DNA of 37,043 nt from Nitrospirales bacterium (GTDB lineage Bacteria; Nitrospirota; Nitrospiria; Nitrospirales; UBA2166): NCBI GenBank assembly GCA_012965905.1, contig DTRN01000064.1:1-37043 (forward strand), written 5' to 3'. Within the stretch, counting starts at the first letter, position 1. Each line of letters begins with the position of its first letter. The notes under the pieces are model-generated. The model did not search any database, had not been told where the DNA came from, and saw nothing but the letters and a program-made list of their open reading frames with translations. Below are positions 8,479-15,871 of this stretch, one piece after another. Both the position numbers and the translations under genes were made by a program.

Positions 8479-8946
8479 TTACTTCTTCAATGCTGCCTTA
8501 ATTTCGTCGTAAAGAGGTTCTTTGCCAGGGTCATCGGACACCCACTTATAGGTAATGGTGCCCCCAGCATCAAGAACAAAGATCGACCGCTTTGAAGCGG
8601 TATAGCCTGTCATTCCAACGAAATCATTGTGGGCCACTCCATACGCGTTCACGGCCACACGATTATAGTCGGAAAGAATCGGGTATTCGATCTTATTCTT
8701 TTCGGCAAACGCCCCGTTGGCAAAGGGCGAATCCACACTGATGCCAAGCACCGTCGCATTCAAACCATTCAATTCCGCCATCGAATCCCGAAACGTACAC
8801 AGCTCTTTCTCGCATACGCCTGTGAACGCTGCAGGAAAGAACGCGAGCACCGCCTTTTTCCCCTTCAAACTATCAAGCGTCACGGATTCCCTCTTGGTGT
8901 TCAACAAATCGAAACCCGGTGCTTTTGAATTCACGTCTGCTGCCAT
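8479..8946 (-). CDS. Peroxiredoxin (AhpE-like/redoxin family)
   Basis: A 155-residue thioredoxin-fold peroxidase. The active-site stretch FFPAAFTGVCEKELCTFRD contains the peroxidatic Cys45 in the PxxFTxxC context and a second Cys50. This resembles AhpE and related atypical peroxiredoxins more than PrxQ. The ribosome binding site GGGGGAGAA lies 7 to 8 bases before the ATG, supporting the start. No signal peptide is visible. It sits directly upstream of bcp, so two different peroxidases would be made together. The reductant (thioredoxin or another thiol) cannot be told from the sequence. Confidence 0.9.
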   Translation of the reverse strand: MAADVNSKAPGFDLLNTKRESVTLDSLKGKKAVLAFFPAAFTGVCEKELCTFRDSMAELNGLNATVLGISVDSPFANGAFAEKNKIEYPILSDYNRVAVNAYGVAHNDFVGMTGYTASKRSIFVLDAGGTITYKWVSDDPGKEPLYDEIKAALKK

Positions 8947-9066
8947 AATGTCTTCTCCCCCTATAAGATTTGTGAAAGGTTGACCTCCTCCAGAAACGGT
9001 TATTCCAGCTCTGGAAGACTGGCCATTCTATTCCATGCCTCCTCCCTTACGCAAGACAGTCATAGC

Positions 9067-9333
9067 TCATGCCGGTGGGGAATGTTTCTCAATAAGCATC
9101 AGGTTGCGAATATAGACAAACGCACCAACCGCTTGGCCGGTAATGAATACCGGATCCGTCCGGTATATGGCATACGCAAGCGTAATCAGCCCGCCGGCAA
9201 GGCTCAAATACCAAAATGCGATGGGCACACCCATTTTTTTTCGCCGTTCTGAATAAATCCATTGCACCAACCATCTGGAAAAGAACGCGATCTGCCCAAG
9301 AAATCCGATTGAGACCCAGACGGCTTCACTCAT
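9067..9333 (-). CDS. Small membrane protein with lipid-A-disaccharide synthase N-terminal-like (LABNL) domain
   Basis: An 88-residue protein made almost entirely of one LABNL domain (PF07578-type). It has three hydrophobic segments and the characteristic RWLVQWIYSERRKKMGVPIAFW motif, from about residue 20, with the SER charged loop. In other genomes such stand-alone proteins sit beside glycosyltransferases that act on lipid carriers and are thought to help in lipid A or related glycolipid modification. Here the ATG overlaps the stop of the upstream glycosyltransferase (ATGA), so the two are translationally coupled. The molecular function of the domain is not established. Confidence 0.88.
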   Translation of the reverse strand: MSEAVWVSIGFLGQIAFFSRWLVQWIYSERRKKMGVPIAFWYLSLAGGLITLAYAIYRTDPVFITGQAVGAFVYIRNLMLIEKHSPPA

Positions 9334-10082
9334 GGTAACTCCTTTTTCGTTTGATTCGCTTCCGAGGATTGATACTCATATCGCAAACAACGCTTGTTCA
9401 TCCACCAGACCGCACACAAATCCACGAGCCCACGCCACAGGCGGTTTTGGATCCCATATTTAGATGTCCCGTGGGCGCGTGGGAAATGCTGGACATCACA
9501 CTCGGTAACCGTAAAGCCATACATCTTGGCAAGGGCCGGAAAAAACCGATGCATTCCGTCAAAAAGCTGCAACCGGTCAATCAGTCGGCGGCTAAAGATC
9601 TTCAGCGAACACCCTGTATCCTGCATATGATCATGGGTCACGAGATTCCGGACCACGTTGGCCAGCCGAGAGGAAAATCCACGTATCGCATCGTCATGTC
9701 GTGTCGCTCGCCTCCCACACACAAGGTCAAAATTTTTGCTGAATGGAAGCAACCGGAGAATATCTGTGGGATCATATTGCAAATCCCCATCGAGTGTGGC
9801 GATGCGATCGCCTCTGGCTTGCTTAAACCCGGCATCGAACGCCGCAGTCTGCCCACAACGTTGCGCAAAATGAAACACCCTTACCACGTCATGTGCCACA
9901 CTGAGTTCATCAAGGACGATATCGCTCCCGTCGGTACTTCCATCATCGATATAGATAATCTCATAGGGTTCCTGAGCATGTGAGAGAACACGGATAATCT
10001 GCTCGGTTAATGGAGAAAGATTATCGCGTTCGTCATGAATCGGGATGACGATCGAGAGAAGGGAGTGATTGCGTTGCGACAA
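9330..10082 (-). CDS. Family 2 glycosyltransferase, dolichyl-phosphate-mannose synthase/ArnC-like
   Basis: A GT-A fold transferase of about 250 residues, expected to move a sugar from a nucleotide donor to a polyprenyl phosphate at the inner face of the membrane. Seen in order: the opening strand LLSIVIPIHDERDN, the nucleotide-binding IDDGSTDGS, the metal-binding DGDLQYDP and the acceptor-side region TGCSLKIFSRR. It lacks the C-terminal membrane helices of some relatives. The start is uncertain. ATG at 10166 is in frame but would overlap the upstream ttuA gene by 82 bases. TTG at 10082, two bases after the ttuA stop, places the conserved strand eight residues in and is preferred. The coupled LABNL gene supports a lipid-linked sugar role, possibly on lipid A. 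Confidence 0.85.
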   Translation of the reverse strand: MSQRNHSLLSIVIPIHDERDNLSPLTEQIIRVLSHAQEPYEIIYIDDGSTDGSDIVLDELSVAHDVVRVFHFAQRCGQTAAFDAGFKQARGDRIATLDGDLQYDPTDILRLLPFSKNFDLVCGRRATRHDDAIRGFSSRLANVVRNLVTHDHMQDTGCSLKIFSRRLIDRLQLFDGMHRFFPALAKMYGFTVTECDVQHFPRAHGTSKYGIQNRLWRGLVDLCAVWWMNKRCLRYEYQSSEANQTKKELP

Positions 10083-10084
10083 GG

Positions 10085-11017
10085 TTACGAGACTTTTTGA
10101 TGGATTTTCGCCTTCGCCATCAACTTGCAATAGCTGCAGATCGTCGCCGAGGTCGGCTGACCACATTCTTCACATGGATGAAGTGTCGCGCGGTCCTGGT
10201 CGGATATCGATGGTTGATCTGATTTCGCCTTCTTTCGTTGCTGATCGAGAAATCCCCAATAAAAACTCTGCTTGGATCCTGGCGATGCTTGCTCAATGAC
10301 ATTCAGCGCTTCCTTGTAGACAAGCAGCCGTGATCCCGTCGCCATCGGGCAATCTTGAACGATGTAGTCAATACTGTTCACCACGCAGTAGGCCGCAATC
10401 TCTCGTTCGGTCAAGCGATAGAGAGGTTTGATCTTTTTCGCGAAGCCTTCCATCGAGGCCGGCAGGACAGGACTCTGCTTTTCAAGGAACTCCTGTTGCC
10501 AATGTAGGACATTCCCCATAAGTCGGGCAGCTTCGTCATCAAGATTATGCCCAGTGGCAAGGACATCGTAGTCTTGATCAACCGCCGTGCGATTGAATTG
10601 ATATCGTTTGATACACCCACACGTCGCACAGGTAGGACGTCGCACGAGATCGGCCAACTCACGAATGCCAATGCTCTCATCTGGGGTGGCGTCTTGTGTG
10701 AACAACGTTGCGTTGCGCGATTCCGCAAAGGCCTCCGCTTTTTCACGTGATCGGATCGAGTATTGCCCGATGCCCAAATCTACGTACAGCCCATCAGCCT
10801 GATATCCCAATTTCCTCAACATATCCCATAACGCGAGACTATCTTTCCCACCCGAGACCGCAACGAGGATCTTGTCCTCCTTGGTACACATCTTCTCCCG
10901 CCCGATCGCGCGTTCCACTTGGGCATGAGCATACTCGGTGAGGCAGGGACTGCACAACGCGGTATTGTGGCGTGGAATTGATAACACCGCTTTGCCAGGA
11001 CACTTACGACATTTCAT
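10085..11017 (-). CDS. ttuA: tRNA 2-thiolation enzyme, TtuA/Ncs6 family
   Basis: A 310-residue PP-loop ATPase that activates a tRNA uridine by adenylation and replaces its oxygen with sulfur. Seen: an N-terminal zinc site (Cys3, Cys6, Cys22, Cys25), the PP-loop SGGKDS at 55-60, three cysteines matching the [4Fe-4S] ligands of characterised TtuA (Cys130 and Cys133 in PTCATCG, Cys223 in QDCPMATGS), the TGHNLDDEA motif and a C-terminal zinc site (Cys282, Cys285, Cys294, Cys297). The upstream gene is a small sulfur carrier whose last codons, GGAGGC, also form this gene's ribosome binding site; its stop codon immediately precedes the ATG. Thermus TtuA makes 2-thioribothymidine at position 54 with TtuB; the target in this organism is inferred. 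Confidence 0.9.
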   Translation of the reverse strand: MKCRKCPGKAVLSIPRHNTALCSPCLTEYAHAQVERAIGREKMCTKEDKILVAVSGGKDSLALWDMLRKLGYQADGLYVDLGIGQYSIRSREKAEAFAESRNATLFTQDATPDESIGIRELADLVRRPTCATCGCIKRYQFNRTAVDQDYDVLATGHNLDDEAARLMGNVLHWQQEFLEKQSPVLPASMEGFAKKIKPLYRLTEREIAAYCVVNSIDYIVQDCPMATGSRLLVYKEALNVIEQASPGSKQSFYWGFLDQQRKKAKSDQPSISDQDRATLHPCEECGQPTSATICSYCKLMAKAKIHQKVS

Positions 11018-11215
11018 CTACGCGCCTCCAGAAATCACCGGTCGAATCTCGATGCTGTCCGAATCGCGAACCATCTCATCTTCTGTCAGAAGCCCATCGT
11101 CTCGAATAACCAGGACGGTTTCCGCAACGATTTTGAGCTCTTTTAGGATTACCTTGACCTGTTTGGGCCCTTGAAGCTCGAGGTTCCGATCAGGCTGAGA
11201 GAGATGAATGATCAT
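11018..11215 (-). CDS. ttuB: Ubiquitin-like sulfur-carrier protein (MoaD/ThiS/TtuB family), tail GGA
   Basis: A 65-residue beta-grasp protein. The core IIHLSQPDRNLELQGPKQVK and the end DSDSIEIRPVISGGA fit the ThiS/MoaD/TtuB fold, in which the C-terminal glycine carries the thiocarboxylate sulfur. It lies directly before ttuA, so it is most likely the sulfur donor for tRNA thiolation. The reading frame ends in Gly-Gly-Ala, not Gly-Gly, so an Ala would have to be removed before activation, or the carrier works differently. The start chosen is the ATG at 11215, five bases after the stop of the NHL gene. A longer frame reaching 11437 would run through that gene and is rejected. Confidence 0.82.
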   Translation of the reverse strand: MIIHLSQPDRNLELQGPKQVKVILKELKIVAETVLVIRDDGLLTEDEMVRDSDSIEIRPVISGGA

Positions 11216-11219
11216 TGTT

Positions 11220-12122
11220 TTAATGCACGGGCGGCTTCCACTTATATAACACAATCCGATCGTTGTGCGTGTCGGAAATCCAGATATGACCGATCCGTGC
11301 CTCAACACCTTCCGGGCCGTCGAGTTGATCACTCCCCTTTCCAGCTTTTCCTGTCCCGATCGTCGCAATAGACTTCCTGAATCGATTGAACACCTTGACT
11401 TGATGATTGAGTTGATCTGCAACGTATAGCCAATCACCTTCGTCTATCGCCATATATTTAGGTTCGTGAAAATCGGCCCCATCACCCCGAAACGTTCCAA
11501 CCACGTCAAGACTCGGACTCAAGATTTGAATGCGATTGTTCCCTGGATCGCCGACATAGAGTTGGCCATCGAGGGAGAACTCGATATCGTGCGGTCGAAC
11601 AAACCGACGAGCCCCCGGTCCGTGGGAACCAAGAGCATTAATTTTCTTTCCATGTTTAAACGCAAGAACGCTGTGTAATCCCGTATTGGTCACATAGATG
11701 ACTCCGCGAGAGTCAGACGTCACGCCTTCAGGACTTCCCAAGCCCCCACGTAATTCTGCCTCATACGTCGCCTTCGCTCCATCGACCTTATAAATCGCAA
11801 TCCGATCGTTCCCACTGTCAGCCACAAGTAATCGACCCATACGATCGAAGGCCACATCATGTGGAGCCGTCAGTTCTCCCTTCCCAATCACACCGAGGGT
11901 CTTTAGGGAAAATGGATCGAGAACCTTGACCACGTGATTCCCTAAATCTGCAACGTACAAGTACTGATTGCTCGGACCGAGCGCAAGATCGTGTGGATGG
12001 TCAAACGTTCCTGAGGAGACCTTCAGAAACATCACCTCATCTCCTACGGCATACAGCAGATGGGGAGTCAGCATCACGCTCGCGACAAGTAAGATGCTGA
12101 TCAGATGTGATCTCAAACGCAT
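11220..12122 (-). CDS. Exported NHL-repeat beta-propeller protein
   Basis: A 300-residue protein with a signal peptide (MRLRSHLISILLVASVML, cut near LLYA) followed by about six NHL repeats, recognisable by recurring blocks such as LYVADLGNHVVKV, LLVADSGNDRIAIY and LYVGDPGNNRIQIL. It should fold as a six-bladed propeller in the periplasm and bind a protein or ligand; no catalytic residues are evident. The start at 12122 is fixed by the ribosome binding site GGAGGG and the signal peptide; the frame extends 81 codons further upstream but that part does not look like protein. It is the first gene of a run leading into the tRNA-thiolation pair, an unexpected partner for an exported propeller. Confidence 0.88.
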   Translation of the reverse strand: MRLRSHLISILLVASVMLTPHLLYAVGDEVMFLKVSSGTFDHPHDLALGPSNQYLYVADLGNHVVKVLDPFSLKTLGVIGKGELTAPHDVAFDRMGRLLVADSGNDRIAIYKVDGAKATYEAELRGGLGSPEGVTSDSRGVIYVTNTGLHSVLAFKHGKKINALGSHGPGARRFVRPHDIEFSLDGQLYVGDPGNNRIQILSPSLDVVGTFRGDGADFHEPKYMAIDEGDWLYVADQLNHQVKVFNRFRKSIATIGTGKAGKGSDQLDGPEGVEARIGHIWISDTHNDRIVLYKWKPPVH

Positions 12123-12158
12123 AATTTCCCTCCGTTTCGTATTCGTGATGTCGAGGTG

Positions 12159-12186
12159 ATTATACGATAGTTTGCAGAACTGCAAA
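12159..12186 (-). promoter_or_regulatory. Sigma70-like promoter for the NHL-ttuB-ttuA operon
   Basis: On the minus strand a perfect -10 box TATAAT (12159-12164) lies 16 bases downstream of TTTGCA (12181-12186, four of six -35 matches). Transcription would begin about 30 bases before the NHL ribosome binding site. An inverted repeat at 12171-12186 covers the -35 box and much of the spacer. Confidence 0.6.
12171..12186. promoter_or_regulatory. Perfect 16-base inverted repeat over the -35 region, candidate operator
   Basis: TTTGCAG-AA-CTGCAAA is a perfect inverted repeat in the divergent region between the NHL operon and the VOC/peptide-transport operon. It overlaps the -35 box of the leftward promoter. 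A dimeric regulator bound here could block that promoter and perhaps influence the rightward genes. The regulator is unknown. Confidence 0.45.
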
Positions 12187-12279
12187 GCCCAACACCTCGC
12201 GAGCCCCCTACCCACCCCCGCACCGCTGGGTTGACCAAGGTCCGTTGCCCGGCTGTGTTGGTTCGTGGTAGTTTTTGCT

Positions 12280-12294
12280 CTCGTTACCAACGAG
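12280..12294 (+). promoter_or_regulatory. Short hairpin in the leader of the VOC gene
   Basis: CTCGTT-ACC-AACGAG forms a perfect 6-base stem with a 3-base loop, followed by TTTG, 20 bases before the VOC start codon. It may be a leader hairpin or a weak stop signal; the T run is too short for a confident terminator call. Confidence 0.3.
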
Positions 12295-12314
12295 TTTGAA
12301 CAGCGACGAATACT

Positions 12315-12755
12315 ATGGATCACACCGACGTGAATCAGCCACCGCATATGCTCGGCCTCCGGCATCTCGCCCTTCGTGTTGTTGATATCGAGCGGTCAAA
12401 AGCGTTTTACGCCCGCGTGTTCGGGATGCGGCCTGTATGGGAACCTGATCCACTGAACAGCTATCTCAGCTCGGGTTCAGACAATCTGGCGTTACATCAA
12501 ATATCTTCCGTCACGCCCTCTCGGGAAAACGCCCACGAGGGGGCACTCGATCATTTCGGGTTTCTCATGGAGAATCCAGAAGCGGTTGACGAGATGTTCC
12601 TTTGGGTCAAGAGTTGTCAGGCCCTAATTACCAAAGAGCCAAAACAACATCGCGACGGAAGCTATTCATTCTATATGGCAGACCCTGACGGCAATACCAT
12701 ACAAATCCTGTATGAACCGAACGTAACCGGACCATCGACGAATCCCGCTCGCTAA
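12315..12755 (+). CDS. VOC (glyoxalase/dioxygenase-fold) family protein
   Basis: A 146-residue vicinal-oxygen-chelate protein with two beta-alpha-beta-beta-beta modules. Likely metal ligands are visible: a His in GLRHLALRV, a His in DHFGFLM and the Glu in PDGNTIQILYE. Family members include glyoxalase I, ring-cleaving dioxygenases and antibiotic-binding proteins, so the substrate cannot be named. The start ATG at 12315 has only a weak ribosome binding site. The gene ends 18 bases before the peptide-binding protein gene and is probably transcribed with the transporter operon, although a VOC enzyme has no obvious role in peptide uptake. Confidence 0.82.
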   Translation: MDHTDVNQPPHMLGLRHLALRVVDIERSKAFYARVFGMRPVWEPDPLNSYLSSGSDNLALHQISSVTPSRENAHEGALDHFGFLMENPEAVDEMFLWVKSCQALITKEPKQHRDGSYSFYMADPDGNTIQILYEPNVTGPSTNPAR

Positions 12756-12773
12756 GGCTTGTCCCTAAATTGT

Positions 12774-14906
12774 ATGTGGCTTAAGCGCCTCCTCATTCTC
12801 ATTCCACTGCTGTTAACCGCTATTCTCTTGCAGTCTTACTTCTGGGTTCCAACCTATGAGACGCAGGCGAAAGGAAACCCCAAGCGACTTCTCAAGTACA
12901 TCGAGGCATCATCTGGTGATGCCAAGATTTTGAATCCCATTTTGAATGCGGATAGTGCAAGCAGCAATATCGTCGGTATGGTCTTCGATGGCCTGTTGGA
13001 TTTAGACGAGAATCTTGCGCTCCGCGGTCGTTTGGCCACCGACTGGACCATTACCGAACAGGCCTATTTGCTTGTTGACCCGGACTCGCAACTTCCTGAT
13101 GGTCGGCAGGCCACTGGCACACTCATTCAACAACGAATACAGCATGCGCTCAACTCCGGAGCCATTCCTGAACTGGATGGAGTATTGCTCAATATACGCG
13201 GGATGCCATCGGGCTTTCGCACCACGACGGTCGAAGTACTCACCCCAAATAAAAACAATCAATCGAAAACGACATCCGTCGCAGTATCGATCACTGTTCC
13301 TGAACGCCTTGCGTTTACTCTTAATCGAGTCGATCAGGATTTTTTCGACCGATTAGCGCCTATTATCGGAGCGCAATACGGCACCAATTTTGCACATGAC
13401 ACGTATATCCAAATTATAGATTCAGTGGACGCAAAAATTGAGGCGCAAGTCAAAGCGCAATTCCCATCACTCCTCAGCGTCACCGAACATAATCCGGAAA
13501 TTTTGTTTCATCTGCGGAAAGGCGTGCGCTTCCACGACGGACAGGAGCTAGATGCCGGCGACGTCAAGTTTACCTACGAATCGATTATGAATCCCAGAAA
13601 CATCTCCCCCCGCACTTCGGATTTCGAACCGATCAAGAGCGTGACGATTCTAGATTCACATACCGTGAAGGTGATCTACAAACGGCTGTTTTCCCCCGCC
13701 ATCTCGGCATGGACGATGGGCATTCTTCCAGAGCATCTCTTGAATGACGCTGCGATGCAAAAGGAAATGAATGATCGCGACCTCTCCGACGCGACGAGAG
13801 CAACCTTCGGCATGCGTGATAGCCGGTTCAACCGAAATCCAGTCGGTGTTGGATCATTTCGCTTTGTCGAATGGCAGAGTGACCAGTTTATCAAACTTGA
13901 ACGAAATGAATATTACTGGGAGGGGGCTCCGGAGTATGAACAATACATCGTCCGAATCATCCCAGAGTCGCTTCTCCAGGAGATAGAGTTTCGTACAGGG
14001 GCCGTTGACTTCTATTCTGCGCTTCCACACCAAGTCGCGCGTTATCGTGAGGACGACAGATATCAGAATTTTTCTAGCCTTGGGTTTGGGTATGTCTACA
14101 TTGGATACAACAACCGTAAACCACTCTTCGCCGATCCTCGGGTTCGCCGAGCAATGAGCATGGCCATCAACACCAATGAGATTATTCAATATATTATGTA
14201 TAACGAAGCCGAGCGTGTCACCGGGCCATTTCCCAAAGTCACAGAATGGTATGACGAGTCAATTCAGCCAATTCCCTATGACCCGGACGGAGCACGCAAA
14301 TTACTCGAATCTCTGGGGTGGAAAAAAAATGCAGAGGGATGGCTCGAAAAAGATGGAAAGATTTTCGAGTTCAACATGGTCACCAACAGCGGCAATTCTG
14401 TTCGAAAAAATATCATGTCGATCGCACAAAACGCCTGGAAGAAAATAGGCATCAAGTGCAATACGCAATACTTTGAGTGGGCGGTGTTTCTGAAAGACTT
14501 TATCAATACCGGTGATTTTGACGCCACAGTGCTGGGGTGGAGTATGGGCATTGACCCCGACCTATACCAAATATGGCATTCGTCCCAAGCCGGCCCACAA
14601 CAGTTAAATTTTGTCGGATATAACAACCCACACGCCGACGAACTCATCGTGCGCATTCGGCAAGAATATGATCGTGACCAACAGCGGGTACTTGCGCATG
14701 AGTTGCATCGCACCATTCACGAAGACCAGCCCTATACTTTTCTCTATGCGGCCAAGGGAACCAGAATTCTCGACAAGAAAATCGTGATTGTCGAACGACA
14801 GCCGGACGGAAACGAGCAGTACAAAAAAATCTATCCGCTGAAGAGTGGATCCATTCAGTTTTACTTTAATAAGTGGCGAAAACTGGAACATACGCCGGCA
14901 TTCTGA
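12774..14906 (+). CDS. Oligopeptide ABC transporter substrate-binding protein (SBP family 5), enlarged
   Basis: A 710-residue periplasmic binding protein that should deliver peptides or similar solutes to the two permeases encoded next. The N-terminal hydrophobic segment (LKRLLILIPLLLTAILL) lacks a lipobox cysteine, so it is either secreted or held by a membrane anchor. Family features are DAKILNPILNADSAS, GLLDLDENLALRGRLATDW, LFHLRKGVRFHDGQ, DVKFTYESIM, RRAMSMAINTNEI and AWKKIGIKCNTQYFEW. It is much longer than the usual 500-550 residues because roughly 150 residues are inserted between LATDWTITEQ and FHLRKGVRFHDG, where ordinary members have about ten. ATG at 12774 is preferred; an in-frame TTG at 12759 is possible. 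The stop is two bases before the permease start. Confidence 0.9.
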   Translation: MWLKRLLILIPLLLTAILLQSYFWVPTYETQAKGNPKRLLKYIEASSGDAKILNPILNADSASSNIVGMVFDGLLDLDENLALRGRLATDWTITEQAYLLVDPDSQLPDGRQATGTLIQQRIQHALNSGAIPELDGVLLNIRGMPSGFRTTTVEVLTPNKNNQSKTTSVAVSITVPERLAFTLNRVDQDFFDRLAPIIGAQYGTNFAHDTYIQIIDSVDAKIEAQVKAQFPSLLSVTEHNPEILFHLRKGVRFHDGQELDAGDVKFTYESIMNPRNISPRTSDFEPIKSVTILDSHTVKVIYKRLFSPAISAWTMGILPEHLLNDAAMQKEMNDRDLSDATRATFGMRDSRFNRNPVGVGSFRFVEWQSDQFIKLERNEYYWEGAPEYEQYIVRIIPESLLQEIEFRTGAVDFYSALPHQVARYREDDRYQNFSSLGFGYVYIGYNNRKPLFADPRVRRAMSMAINTNEIIQYIMYNEAERVTGPFPKVTEWYDESIQPIPYDPDGARKLLESLGWKKNAEGWLEKDGKIFEFNMVTNSGNSVRKNIMSIAQNAWKKIGIKCNTQYFEWAVFLKDFINTGDFDATVLGWSMGIDPDLYQIWHSSQAGPQQLNFVGYNNPHADELIVRIRQEYDRDQQRVLAHELHRTIHEDQPYTFLYAAKGTRILDKKIVIVERQPDGNEQYKKIYPLKSGSIQFYFNKWRKLEHTPAF

Positions 14907-14908
14907 TT

Positions 14909-15871
14909 ATGTGGACCTACATCGCACGAAATATCCTCCAACGTATCGTCACGCTGATCATTGTTTCCATTGTGGCACATTCATTTGTGCACCTAGCGCC
15001 AGGCGAACCGAGCGAGGTTGATCCATCAAATCCGAGGATGAAACCGGCTGACATTGAACTTATCCGTGCCGCATTTCACCTAGATGATCCGTTGTATCTT
15101 CAATATGGCTATTGGATGCGCGATCTTTTCACTGGGGAGCTGAAATCATTCAAAGATAACCAACCCGTCCTCCCAAAGATTTGGCAGCGTTTTCTCAACT
15201 CACTTCCTTTGCTTATCTGTGCAACCCTCATTATATGGAGTCTCTCGTTTCCTACCGGCATTTATGCAGCCATTCGAAGAGGATCTGTGTACGACCGGAC
15301 GACTACGTTCACCGCCTATGCGCTGATCTCAATTCCAGGCTTCTTCTTGTCGTACATTATGATTTTGTGGGTGGTCAACACCTTTAACGTACCTGTCATT
15401 GGGATGAAGACCTTTGGTATGGAGGATGCTGACCTCGCATTTCGATCGATGGACCGACTCTGGCACCTCGTGCTCCCCTCTGCCCTTTCAGCGGTCGGTG
15501 GCATTGCCGTCCTATCGCGATATGTACGTTCGCAGATGCTGGAAGTCATCGGGCAAGATTATGTTCGAACAGCCCGCGCCAAGGGCCTTTCAGAGGATAA
15601 CGTCATTTACCGCCATGCGCTGCAGAACGCGTTGCTTCCGTTTGTCACAATGTTTGGATTCCTGCTGCCGGCCCTCATTGGCGGCTCGGTCATATTCGAA
15701 CAGATTTTCGCGTGGCCAGGGCTCGGACGTCTGGGGTATGAGGCCATTCTGGCACGCGATTTCCCCGTCATTCTTACCATCAACTTAATCGCTGCCGTGC
15801 TCACACTTGCGGGAACATTGGTCTCCGACCTGTTGTATGCGGTGGTTGATCCTCGGATTCGGTTGCAGTGA
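14909..15871 (+). CDS. dppB: Peptide ABC transporter permease, DppB type
   Basis: A 320-residue inner-membrane permease. It has an N-terminal helix, a periplasmic loop and five further membrane segments of the BPD_transp_1 domain. The ATPase-contact (EAA) loop is GQDYVRTARAKGLSEDNVIYRHALQNALLP near residue 210. The N-terminal signature IVTLIIVSIVAHSFVHLAPGEP is that of DppB/OppB. The start ATG at 14909 follows the binding-protein stop by two bases; an upstream in-frame start at 14873 would overlap that gene and is less likely. The stop TGA overlaps the start of the next permease. Confidence 0.92.
   Translation: MWTYIARNILQRIVTLIIVSIVAHSFVHLAPGEPSEVDPSNPRMKPADIELIRAAFHLDDPLYLQYGYWMRDLFTGELKSFKDNQPVLPKIWQRFLNSLPLLICATLIIWSLSFPTGIYAAIRRGSVYDRTTTFTAYALISIPGFFLSYIMILWVVNTFNVPVIGMKTFGMEDADLAFRSMDRLWHLVLPSALSAVGGIAVLSRYVRSQMLEVIGQDYVRTARAKGLSEDNVIYRHALQNALLPFVTMFGFLLPALIGGSVIFEQIFAWPGLGRLGYEAILARDFPVILTINLIAAVLTLAGTLVSDLLYAVVDPRIRLQ

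Noticed and set aside
11018-11437. Longer version of the sulfur-carrier gene (139 codons)
   Set aside because: The extra N-terminal part overlaps the NHL gene by over 200 bases and does not resemble the beta-grasp fold; the short 65-residue form matches the family.
12315-12755. Lactoylglutathione lyase (glyoxalase I)
   Set aside because: The VOC fold and three likely metal ligands are visible, but glutathione-binding features cannot be confirmed, so only the superfamily is given.
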